A program made the position numbers and the translations under genes. 64,000 bases of DNA, taken from assembly GCA_029260795.1 (NCBI GenBank), contig JAJDCO010000112.1, forward strand, positions 88,576-152,575, in the 5' to 3' direction. The notes below the pieces were generated by a model. The model searched no databases. It saw only the letters and a list, made by a program, of their open reading frames with translations, and was not told the DNA's origin. Below, piece by piece: positions 16,474 through 24,121 of the stretch; positions within the stretch are counted from its first letter, which is position 1, and each line of letters begins with the position of its first letter. The stretch is from Planctomycetota bacterium (lineage in GTDB: Bacteria > Planctomycetota > OFTM77).

Positions 16474-17750
16474 CGTTCCATCTCCGAGAGTATCCTTGCC
16501 GGGACGATCGAAGCACGCGCCGACACGGCCGGCAGCGCGACGTTGGCGATCAGCAGCCCGGTCGCCAAAGATACCGCAACGAAGGTCGCCGTCACGGCAG
16601 ACTCGATACCGGGTACGATATCGTGCGCCAGGAGCGCCGCCAAGCTTCGGTATCCGATACTGCCCGGCACCAGCAGGATCAAACCGGGGAGAGCCATGAC
16701 CGGAGCCGGCCGACGACCGAGTCGCTCTCCCAGGTTCGCACCGATTCCGACGGCCAGGGCGCCTAGCCCAGCTCCGAGCTGGGGACCGAGCCACGCCCCT
16801 CCGAGCCGGCCCCCGAGCTGCCCGAAGGCGCAGACCAAGTAGATCCACCCGAAGTCACGGGGTCGCGCTCGAAAGAGAACCGCGAATGCGAGCGGCGAGA
16901 CCGCCAGACAAGCGACATCGACCCAAGTCGGCAACAGGACCTCTCCGCTGAGGACGGGCGCCGGGAGCAGGGCACCGAGCTGTCGTCCCAACGTCACACC
17001 GAAGGCAATGGTGAAGAACACGATGACGGCTCCGAAGAGTCGTGCCGTTCCCGAAGCCAGGTGACGTGCCGCGAGATCGCTCAGCGCGAGCGTCAGCCCC
17101 AGTCCCGGAACGAGCACGATCAGGCCGCCGAGCGTCACCAGGTCGGGTCGAATTCCTCCAAGAAGCGCGGCCAGCGCCACGGCGATGAATGACGCCAACG
17201 CAGCGGCGAGCGGCTCGAAGATTCGCCCGATCGTGGGCCAGCGCCCGGTCGTCACCGCCAGGCCGCCGATCAGGGCACCGATGCCGGCCGAGGCCGCCAT
17301 CTCGGCGCTGCCACCCCCGAAGAACCTCGACGCGGTCAGTGATGCGAGGGCGAAGCTGCCGACGCTGGCGATCGGGCCGTAACGGGGTCGACGATCGCGA
17401 ACGGTCTCGAGCCGCTTCATGGCTTCGGAAAGCGGGACCTCCCCCCGGAGCACGGCCTGCTGAACCTCATGAACGAGCACGAGCCTCTCCAGGTCGGCGT
17501 CCGTGGGATGGACGCGGAGCAGGACCGTCCGGTGCTCCTCGATCTCGCCGAAGCGCACGAGGATCGAGGTCGGGGTCGTGAAGAACTCGGCGTGTAGCCC
17601 GAGCCGTCGGGCGCTCGAGAGCATCGAGACTTCCAGGGACTCGGCCGGAGTGCCCGCCTGGTGGAGCGCCTCGGCGAGGCGCACGAGGAATCGCTCGCGC
17701 AGGTCCCTTTGAACGGTCTTGGGTTGGGTGGTCGTGTCCAGGGTCAGCAT
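16470..17750 (-). CDS. Threonine/serine exporter family protein (ThrE-type)
   Basis: A 426-residue inner-membrane protein. The N-terminal third (about 1-130) is the soluble ThrE domain (GLHAEFFTTPTSILVRFG, LVLVHEVQQAVLRGEV, EAMKRLETV). It is followed by about ten hydrophobic helices arranged as two five-helix halves (ThrE and ThrE_2), with MALPGLILLVPGSIGYRS as the conserved loop of the second half. Both halves are fused, as in Corynebacterium ThrE. It is first gene of a two-gene operon with the PLP enzyme and is divergent from the Lrp regulator, a classic arrangement for regulated amino acid efflux. Confidence 0.9.
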   Translation of the reverse strand: MLTLDTTTQPKTVQRDLRERFLVRLAEALHQAGTPAESLEVSMLSSARRLGLHAEFFTTPTSILVRFGEIEEHRTVLLRVHPTDADLERLVLVHEVQQAVLRGEVPLSEAMKRLETVRDRRPRYGPIASVGSFALASLTASRFFGGGSAEMAASAGIGALIGGLAVTTGRWPTIGRIFEPLAAALASFIAVALAALLGGIRPDLVTLGGLIVLVPGLGLTLALSDLAARHLASGTARLFGAVIVFFTIAFGVTLGRQLGALLPAPVLSGEVLLPTWVDVACLAVSPLAFAVLFRARPRDFGWIYLVCAFGQLGGRLGGAWLGPQLGAGLGALAVGIGANLGERLGRRPAPVMALPGLILLVPGSIGYRSLAALLAHDIVPGIESAVTATFVAVSLATGLLIANVALPAVSARASIVPARILSEMER

Positions 17751-17849
17751 GGCTCGCTCTCGAACAATGATCGTTGCTATGGCTGATTGATAAGATACGA
17801 TTCGGATCCCGAAACATCGATCGAATCATATTCGGAAGGAGGGAAGACT
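17751..17849. promoter_or_regulatory. Divergent regulatory region of exporter and Lrp genes
   Basis: The 99-base gap is AT-richer than its surroundings. It contains TTCGG-ATC-CCGAA (17801-17813), a wider GATTCG...CGAATC pair across it, and CAATGATCGTTG near 17765. Such imperfect palindromes suit an Lrp/AsnC dimer array. AAGGAGGG at 17837-17844 is the ribosome site that sets the TTG start of the regulator. Confidence 0.45.
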
Positions 17850-18347
17850 TTGAAGCTCGACCGAACGGACTTCGAGATCTTGCGCGCCTTGCAGAACGAT
17901 GCTCGGCTCTCGAACAAAGAGCTGGCCTTGCGCATCGGACTCGCTCCCTCGAGCTGCCTGGAGCGCGTCCGTCGACTCCGCGAGCATGGCGTCCTGCGAG
18001 GCTTTCACGCCGACGTCGCTCCCCAGGCGGTGGGAGTCGGCTTGCAGGCGCTCATCGCGATCCAGCTCGCCCAGCACTCCCGCTCGTCGTTTCTCGCCAT
18101 CCGCGAGCATCTGTTGGACCGCCCCGAGGTGGTCGGCTTGTTTCACGTGGCCGGCCGGGACGACTTCCTGATCCACGTGGCCGTGCGGGACTCGGACCAC
18201 CTTCGGGACCTGACCTGGCAGAGCATCACGACGCGTCCCGAAGTGGCTCACATCGAGACCTCGGTCATCTTCGATCACATTCGGGCCGCGGAGTGGCCCG
18301 TGCTGGTGGACTCGGAATCGTCAGCGGCTTCCCGGTCCGGTCGGTAG
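17850..18347 (+). CDS. Lrp/AsnC family transcriptional regulator
   Basis: A 165-residue DNA-binding regulator. An N-terminal winged helix (KLDRTDFEILRALQNDARLSN, residues 2-22, with ELALRIGLAPSSCLERVRRL after it) is joined to a ligand-binding RAM domain (GLFHVAGRDDFLIHVAVRD). The TTG at 17850 is preferred over the upstream TTG at 17787 because it has an AGGAGGG site and places the protein at the usual LDRTD start. It lies divergent to the exporter/PLP-enzyme operon. By analogy with Lrp-regulated efflux genes, it probably senses an amino acid and switches that operon on. Confidence 0.9.
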   Translation: MKLDRTDFEILRALQNDARLSNKELALRIGLAPSSCLERVRRLREHGVLRGFHADVAPQAVGVGLQALIAIQLAQHSRSSFLAIREHLLDRPEVVGLFHVAGRDDFLIHVAVRDSDHLRDLTWQSITTRPEVAHIETSVIFDHIRAAEWPVLVDSESSAASRSGR

Positions 18348-18511
18348 CCGACGATCGACCCGGAGTCCGAAGGCGCCTTTGCGGGCTCACAATTGGTTTC
18401 AAAACGACCTTGGCATCTCTTAGTTTGATCAGCTCGTTTCGGCCCTTCGGTTCGACGCATCGATCGGCTGATGTCTCCGAGCGTTTGACGACGATCCGGA
18501 AGGACGCCCCC

Positions 18512-19672
18512 GTGCACACTCTGCTCATTTGCGGCCTCGCCCTGAGCCTGCTGACCCCGTTGTCGATGGCTCAGCCCCAAGACGTCGGTCCTCCCGAGGA
18601 CACGGTCCAGCAAACCACGGACTCCGGGCTCCAGTACTCGATCCTGGAAGAAGGCCAGCCCGACGCTGCGCATCCGAAGCTGACCGACACGGTCCACGTG
18701 CACTACAAGGGCTGGCTGACGAACGGCACCGTGTTCGACACCTCGTACAAGAGCGGCGAGCCGGCCGAGTTCAAGATCGGCCAGGTGATCGAAGGATGGA
18801 ATGAAGGTCTCGCCCTCATGACGGTGGGCGCCAAGTACAAGTTCACCATCCCGCCGGAGCTCGCCTACGGCGAGAACGGCAGCCCTCCCCGGATTCCGTC
18901 GAACTCCACCCTGATCTTCGTGGTCGAGCTGCTCGACCTGAAGGCGGGCCCGGGGCTGCCCGCCTTCCAAGCCCCCGATCCCGAGAAGAGCAAGGAGGCC
19001 AAGCCCGGCCTGCTGGTGCACGAGATCGACGCAGGTTCGGGTGACCCTGCTCCGGCGGCGTCGAAGATTCGGATCATGCACTACACCTGTTGGACGGTGG
19101 AGGGCGAGGTGATCGAGTCGAGCGCGATGTCGGGCAGCCCCTTCAAGGCATCGGCCGAACGGTTGCCGATCCCGATCCTCAAAGAGGCCTTTACGAACAT
19201 GCCCGATGAAGCCATCTGGATCGTCCGCGCCTCCTACACGCAGGCCTTCCCGCAACGGCCCCATCCAAAGCTCGAGCCTGGCAGCGATTCGATCTGGCGG
19301 CTCGAGTCCGTCTCGGCACCCGAGATGCCCACCTTCGACGACGATCAATGGCAGAAGACCGAGAGCGGCCTCGAGTACGTCGTGCACGCCGACGGTGAAG
19401 GCGATTCGCCGATGCTCGGAGACGTCGTCACGGCCGAGTACTCCGGCTGGCTGACGGATGGCTCACTGTTCGACACTTCAAAAGGCGGCGATCCGGCGAA
19501 GTTCCAGCTCGGTCGCGTGATCGCCGGTTGGAACGAAGGGCTCCAGCTCATGAAGCCCGGCGGTCACTTCACTTTCCGCATCCCCGGCGGCCTCGCCTAC
19601 GGTGCCCAAGGTATCCCGGGCGTGATTCCGCCCGACGCGACCCTGGTCTTCGACGTCCAGCTGATCAAGTAG
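18512..19672 (+). CDS. Exported protein with three FKBP-type prolyl isomerase domains
   Basis: A 386-residue periplasmic peptidyl-prolyl isomerase. The GTG at 18512, with GGAAGGA upstream, gives a signal peptide (TLLICGLALSLLTPLSMAQ). Domain 1 (about 35-150) has HVHYKGWLTNGTVFDTSY and FTIPPELAYGENG. Domain 3 (about 280-386) has AEYSGWLTDGSLFDTS and FRIPGGLAYGAQGIPG, both complete FKBP motifs. Between them (about 165-270) lies a degenerate copy (IMHYTCWTVEGEVIESS) in which the GTVFDTS and LAYG signatures are lost. That copy may serve substrate binding only. The long open frame upstream to 17774 is antisense or noise over the Lrp gene. Confidence 0.9.
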   Translation: MHTLLICGLALSLLTPLSMAQPQDVGPPEDTVQQTTDSGLQYSILEEGQPDAAHPKLTDTVHVHYKGWLTNGTVFDTSYKSGEPAEFKIGQVIEGWNEGLALMTVGAKYKFTIPPELAYGENGSPPRIPSNSTLIFVVELLDLKAGPGLPAFQAPDPEKSKEAKPGLLVHEIDAGSGDPAPAASKIRIMHYTCWTVEGEVIESSAMSGSPFKASAERLPIPILKEAFTNMPDEAIWIVRASYTQAFPQRPHPKLEPGSDSIWRLESVSAPEMPTFDDDQWQKTESGLEYVVHADGEGDSPMLGDVVTAEYSGWLTDGSLFDTSKGGDPAKFQLGRVIAGWNEGLQLMKPGGHFTFRIPGGLAYGAQGIPGVIPPDATLVFDVQLIK

Positions 19673-19679
19673 GTCGACG

Positions 19680-19714
19680 AGGCGGGTGTTCGTGAGAAGC
19701 ACGGACACCCGCCT
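19680..19714 (+). terminator. Hairpin terminator after the FKBP gene
   Basis: AGGCGGGTGT and ACACCCGCCT pair perfectly, and the inner CGTG/CACG extends the stem around AGAAG. It starts 7 bases after the stop. No T-run follows, so termination may depend on Rho. Confidence 0.6.
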
Positions 19715-19815
19715 CCAATGCAGAGAAGGCGCGACTAGGCGGTCTCTTCGAACCACTCTCTCACCGTCGTCGCTCGAACGCGGGACGGCCCGCAGGGACT
19801 GAAGGAGAGCTCGCG

Positions 19816-19895
19816 TCGACGTGACGAGCTCCGGTCCTGTCTCCGTGGAACGCCGCATCAAGGAACAGAGTCCCGAACGGAGCTCGTCACGTCGA
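19816..19895. repeat. 18-bp perfect inverted repeat in a gene-free stretch
   Basis: TCGACGTGACGAGCTCCG at 19816-19833 is repeated in reverse complement at 19878-19895, with 44 bases between. The 357-base gap between the FKBP gene and the LOG gene holds this and the terminator, but no reading frame I trust. The arms could fold into a long RNA hairpin or mark the ends of a small lost element. Confidence 0.7.
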
Positions 19896-20029
19896 ACCGG
19901 GACCTTCAACGCGTCCTGGCGGGCAGCGATGCCTTCGCATCCCATCGAGGAGAGAGCGGTGGCCGTCTCACGGTGCGGGCCAGAGGTCGCCCGGACCGTC
20001 CACGAATCACCTCGCCTCCGGCGTTCCGC

Positions 20030-20623
20030 TCAGGTCTGGTCAGAGCGTTGAATCCACCGCGGAACCTCGGGGAGCTCGGTCGTCGTCAGCTTCTCGAGAA
20101 GCTCCGCGGGATGCGATGAGACCAAGAGCAGACCCTGGTCTTCCTTGGGGATGAAGCCTTCGTCGAGGCCATGCCGCAGCAGCTCGCGGAGGGGCTCGTA
20201 GTAGCCGACCGCATCGAGCAAGCCGATGGGCTTGCGGTGGAAGCCGAGCTGGGACCAGATCAGCACCTCGAAGAGCTCCTCGAAGGTGCCTAAGCCTCCG
20301 GGTAGCGCGATGAAGGCATCGGAGAGCTCGGCCATCAGCGCTTTTCGCTCATGCATTCCTGGCACCACATGGAGCTCAGTCAGCCCGGAATGCGCGATCT
20401 CACGCGTCGCCAATGCCTCGGGAATGACTCCGTGAGCCTCGCCGCCCGCTTCGAGAACCGTGTCGGCGATCGCTCCCATCAGTCCGACCTGGCCTCCGCC
20501 GAAGACCAACCCGATGCCACGCTCGGCCATCAGGCGGCCCAGCGCGCGGGCGGTCTCCAGATGCTCGGGTCGACGCCCGACGTGAGATCCGCAGAAGACA
20601 CAGACTCGCTTCAGAGTTCTCAT
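20030..20623 (-). CDS. LOG-family nucleotide phosphoribohydrolase
   Basis: A 197-residue Rossmann-like cytoplasmic enzyme. The LOG family cleaves the N-glycosidic bond of cytokinin-type or other nucleoside 5'-monophosphates. The start is CVFCGSHVGRRPEH, followed by GLVFGGGQVGLMG, the signature PGGLGTFEELFEVL, and the catalytic Arg in GMHERKALMAE. Length and order are normal for TIGR00730. The start at 20623 gives MRTLKRVCVFCGS, the usual opening. It faces the RecC gene divergently across 171 bases and seems to be a single-gene unit. Confidence 0.9.
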   Translation of the reverse strand: MRTLKRVCVFCGSHVGRRPEHLETARALGRLMAERGIGLVFGGGQVGLMGAIADTVLEAGGEAHGVIPEALATREIAHSGLTELHVVPGMHERKALMAELSDAFIALPGGLGTFEELFEVLIWSQLGFHRKPIGLLDAVGYYEPLRELLRHGLDEGFIPKEDQGLLLVSSHPAELLEKLTTTELPEVPRWIQRSDQT

Positions 20624-20794
20624 GCGGTGGGTTGTACCGGATCGATCACCGCGGTCGCAAGCGGAGCCACTCGTCACAACCCGTCACCGACACCCCACTG
20701 AGCGAGGCCGCCCTTTTTCCTGTGCGTCCGACCAACCTCCCCGAGTAGGCTATTCGTTCCGGCCAATTGCAGGTCGCGGCTCAGGGTTGGGGAA

Positions 20795-23700
20795 ATGAAA
20801 GCCACTCAGCTCGTCATTCATACCAGCAATCAGCTTTCGGTGCTGATGGAGCGGATTGCCGATCGGTTCGCGGTCGAGCCGCTTCCGCCCCGCGAGTCCG
20901 AGGTCATTGTCGTCCAAAGCCAAGGCATGGCGCGTTGGGTGACCCTCGAGCTGGCCAGGAAGCTGGGCATCGCCGCCTCTCTGGACCTCCCGTTCCCGGC
21001 CGCATTCTGTGACGACTTGGCGCAGCGCCTCGGAGAGGACGAGCCCCCGGCCGTCGACCCCTTCGAGCGAGGTGCCTTGACCTGGCGACTCTTCACCGCA
21101 CTGGGTGCGACCCACGACGAGCCCTGCTTCGACCCGGTCCGGACCTACTTGCGGGGAGACTCTACCGGCATCCGACGCTATCAGCTCGCAACGCGCCTCG
21201 CCGGACGCTTCGACGATTATCAGATCTACCGCCCCGAGATGCTGTCCGGCTGGGAGAAGGGGAAACGGACCTTCGAGGCCACAGACCCGGTCGGCTGCGA
21301 GCACGAGGCTTGGCAGGCCGAGCTCTGGCGAGCCCTGGTCGAAGAGACGCCGCACCCGCCACTGGCCGGACGTTTCGAGCGCTTGTTGCGGCGAGCGCAG
21401 GAGGCGGACGTTCTGGAAGACCTGCCTCGGCGCATCACGGTGTTCGGCATGAGCTCGTTGCCGCCGATCTTCCTGAAGGTGCTCGCCTCATTGGCGCAGC
21501 ACGTGCCGGTCACGATCGCCTTCGTCAGCCCCACGCCCGAGTTTTGGAGCGATCTGCGGTCGGAGAAGGAGCAGCGCAAGCGCGGACAGCTCGACTTCGA
21601 TTGGGAAGCTCCCGAACGAGCGTTGATGACCTCGTCGCCGGCCTCCAATCCGCTCTTGGCCAGCTTGGGTCGTCAAGGACGTGAGCTGTTCACGCTGCTC
21701 CAAGAGCTCGACGCTTCCGGGCAGGCGTGGGAGCCACTCGACTTCGAGCCCCCGCCTCGCGACTCGCTCCTCCATCACGTGCAGGCGGACATCCAAGAGC
21801 TCATCGACCGCCGACCGGGCGCGACGGAGCTCCCGATCGAGCCGTCGCCGGAAGACCGCAGCCTCGAGCTCCATGCGTGTCACTCACCGCGCCGCGAGAT
21901 GGAGGTCTTGCGCGACCGGTTGCTGGATGCCTTCGAGCGCGATCCCGAGCTGACGCCCGATCAGGTGCTCGTGCTCGTGCCCGAGATCACGCGCTATGCG
22001 CCCTACATCCAAGCCGTGTTCGAGGTGCCGGTCCCGGGCATCCCTCGCCTTCCGATCCACATCGCCGACCGGGTCGCGAGCACGGAAGACCCACTGATGG
22101 CCGCTTTCTTGCTCTTGCTTCGAACGGCCCGGGGTCGATTCACTTCCAGCGACTTGCTCGGCCTCCTCGATCAGGCACCGATTCGCAATGCGTTCGGTAT
22201 CGCGGAGCCCGACCTCCCCATCGTCCGGCAATGGGTCGAGGCGACTCGCGTCACGTGGGGACTCGACTCGGAGCAACGGAGCCACGATCACGAGCTCCCG
22301 CCCTTCGAGGCCCCGACCTGGCGATCGGCGGTCGATCGCCTCTTGCTCGGATTCGCGACGGGCCCCTGCGAATCGACGGTCGGTGGCATCTTGCCACATG
22401 GCGAGGTGTTGGCCGGGCGCACGGAGCTGCTCGGCCGATTCGCCGAGTTCGTGGAGACGTGCGACCGACATCTGCGAGTGCTTCGCGAACCGCACGGCGG
22501 TGCCGATTGGGCGGCCGCACTTCAGCTGGCGCTCGATCAGCTCTTCCACCCGAGCCACGAGGACGAGGAAGCCGCACTCCTCGAAGTGAGGCGAGTGGTC
22601 GGTGAGCTGGGATGGGTGGACGAGCTGGCTCAACGGGACGAATCCATCGATCCGGCCGTGATCGAGGAGCACTTCGATCAGGCGTTCGCGGCCGAAGCCT
22701 TCGGCAAGGGCTTCTTGAGTGGGCGCATCACTTTCTGTGCTCTGAAGCCCATGCGCACGATCCCCTTCCGGCTGATCGCGATCGCCGGTCTCGACGACAC
22801 GTCGTTTCCCCGCCCGACGCGTCCGCCGCACTTCGATCTCATCTCCCGGCGAGCCCGCCTGGGCGATCGCTCGATCCGTGAGGACGATCGGTACCTCTTC
22901 CTCGAGACCCTGCTGGCCGCTCAGGATCGCTTGATCTTGTCGTGGGTCGGTCAGTCTCAGAAAGACGACGGCCGGCCAGCGCCGTCGTTGTGCTTGACCG
23001 AGCTGCTCGACCAGATCGGTCGCATGCTGGGCAGCCTCGAGAAGGCGCACGAGCTGATCGTCTGGCACAAGATGCACGCCTTCAGCCCGGCCTACTTCGA
23101 TGGGCGTGACCCGCACCTGTTCAGCTACTCCACCGAGGAGTGTGCCGCCGGGTCGACGTATCGCCAGGCTCGTGAGGAGCTTCCCCCCTTCCTCCCCGAG
23201 GTGCCCTCGGAGCCTCCCGTCCCCCTCGAGTCTCCGAGAGACGTCGAGCTGATGCAGCTGGTCGAGCTCTGGGTGCATCCCGCGAAGTTCTACTGTCGGC
23301 AGGTTCTCCAGCTCTCGCTGTTCGACGTGGACCCGACCGGCTCGAGCGAAGAGCCGTTCGCGCTCTCGTCGCTGGACCGATACCTCGTCGACGATTGGCT
23401 CTTCGCGCGCATGGTCGACGCCCCTCCCGAGCGAGACCACGCGCTGGCATCACTGCGTCAGCTCGGCTACCTGCCAGCGCGCACGTTCGGCGAGACGGCC
23501 TTCGTGCAGAGCTACGACCGCATTCGGAGCTTCGTGGAGCGGATGGGTCCTTCGCGTCACCACGAGCCCGTGAGCGGCGAGCTCTCCTTGCGAGATCGAC
23601 GCCTCCGAGGGCGGGTCGACTTCCGCGCCCACGACGGCGTCCGGCTGCTGGCAAGACCGAGCTCTGTGAAGCCGAAGGACCTGCTCCGCGCTTGGATCAG

Positions 23701-24121
23701 CCATCTCTTCCTTTGTGGGCTCGCGTCTCAGGGAGTCGACGCTCCACGGCGCACGCAGGTCTTTGGCACCGACGGCAGCTGGGAGCTCGCACCGGTCGAT
23801 GATTGGGAGACGCCGCTGAGGACGTTGCTCGACCCGCTCGATGCCGGCTTCCACAGACCGCTCTGCTTCTTCGGCTTCGCCTCGTTCCACTACGCCGAGC
23901 TCGTGATCTTCGAAAACCGCTCGCCCGAAGAGGCCGCGAGGAAGGTCAGCGCCGACTGGCGTCCGGCCTGGAAGCGCGCGTTCCCCAGCGAGTCCGAAGA
24001 CCTCTACAACGCTCTCTGCTTCCGTCAACGGGAGCCGCTCGCCGAGCCCGAGTTCGATCGTCTAGCTCGCCTGGTCTGGGAGCCCTTCTTCTCCTCGACG
24101 ACGCGCACGGAGGGGACATGA
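20795..24121 (+). CDS. recC: RecBCD subunit gamma, RecC
   Basis: Chi-recognition subunit of the RecBCD helicase-nuclease that repairs double-strand breaks and degrades foreign linear DNA. The protein has 1108 residues, the normal length. The N-terminus matches RecC (VIHTSNQLSVLMERIADRF, VIVVQSQGMARWVTLELA), followed by SFGMSSLPP-type (FGMSSLPPIFLKVLASL) and DEDEEAALLEVRRV-type helicase-like parts. Conserved sequence continues with LKPMRTIPFRLIAIAGLDD and FPRPTRPPHFDLI. The last codon overlaps the RecB start by ATGA (24118-24121). It is the first gene of recC-recB-recD, so its own promoter lies in the 171 bases before it. Confidence 0.95.
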   Translation: MKATQLVIHTSNQLSVLMERIADRFAVEPLPPRESEVIVVQSQGMARWVTLELARKLGIAASLDLPFPAAFCDDLAQRLGEDEPPAVDPFERGALTWRLFTALGATHDEPCFDPVRTYLRGDSTGIRRYQLATRLAGRFDDYQIYRPEMLSGWEKGKRTFEATDPVGCEHEAWQAELWRALVEETPHPPLAGRFERLLRRAQEADVLEDLPRRITVFGMSSLPPIFLKVLASLAQHVPVTIAFVSPTPEFWSDLRSEKEQRKRGQLDFDWEAPERALMTSSPASNPLLASLGRQGRELFTLLQELDASGQAWEPLDFEPPPRDSLLHHVQADIQELIDRRPGATELPIEPSPEDRSLELHACHSPRREMEVLRDRLLDAFERDPELTPDQVLVLVPEITRYAPYIQAVFEVPVPGIPRLPIHIADRVASTEDPLMAAFLLLLRTARGRFTSSDLLGLLDQAPIRNAFGIAEPDLPIVRQWVEATRVTWGLDSEQRSHDHELPPFEAPTWRSAVDRLLLGFATGPCESTVGGILPHGEVLAGRTELLGRFAEFVETCDRHLRVLREPHGGADWAAALQLALDQLFHPSHEDEEAALLEVRRVVGELGWVDELAQRDESIDPAVIEEHFDQAFAAEAFGKGFLSGRITFCALKPMRTIPFRLIAIAGLDDTSFPRPTRPPHFDLISRRARLGDRSIREDDRYLFLETLLAAQDRLILSWVGQSQKDDGRPAPSLCLTELLDQIGRMLGSLEKAHELIVWHKMHAFSPAYFDGRDPHLFSYSTEECAAGSTYRQAREELPPFLPEVPSEPPVPLESPRDVELMQLVELWVHPAKFYCRQVLQLSLFDVDPTGSSEEPFALSSLDRYLVDDWLFARMVDAPPERDHALASLRQLGYLPARTFGETAFVQSYDRIRSFVERMGPSRHHEPVSGELSLRDRRLRGRVDFRAHDGVRLLARPSSVKPKDLLRAWISHLFLCGLASQGVDAPRRTQVFGTDGSWELAPVDDWETPLRTLLDPLDAGFHRPLCFFGFASFHYAELVIFENRSPEEAARKVSADWRPAWKRAFPSESEDLYNALCFRQREPLAEPEFDRLARLVWEPFFSSTTRTEGT

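Noticed and set aside
17774..18511. N-terminal extension of the FKBP protein
   Set aside because: It overlaps the Lrp gene in another frame; the GTG at 18512 gives a proper signal peptide and ribosome site.
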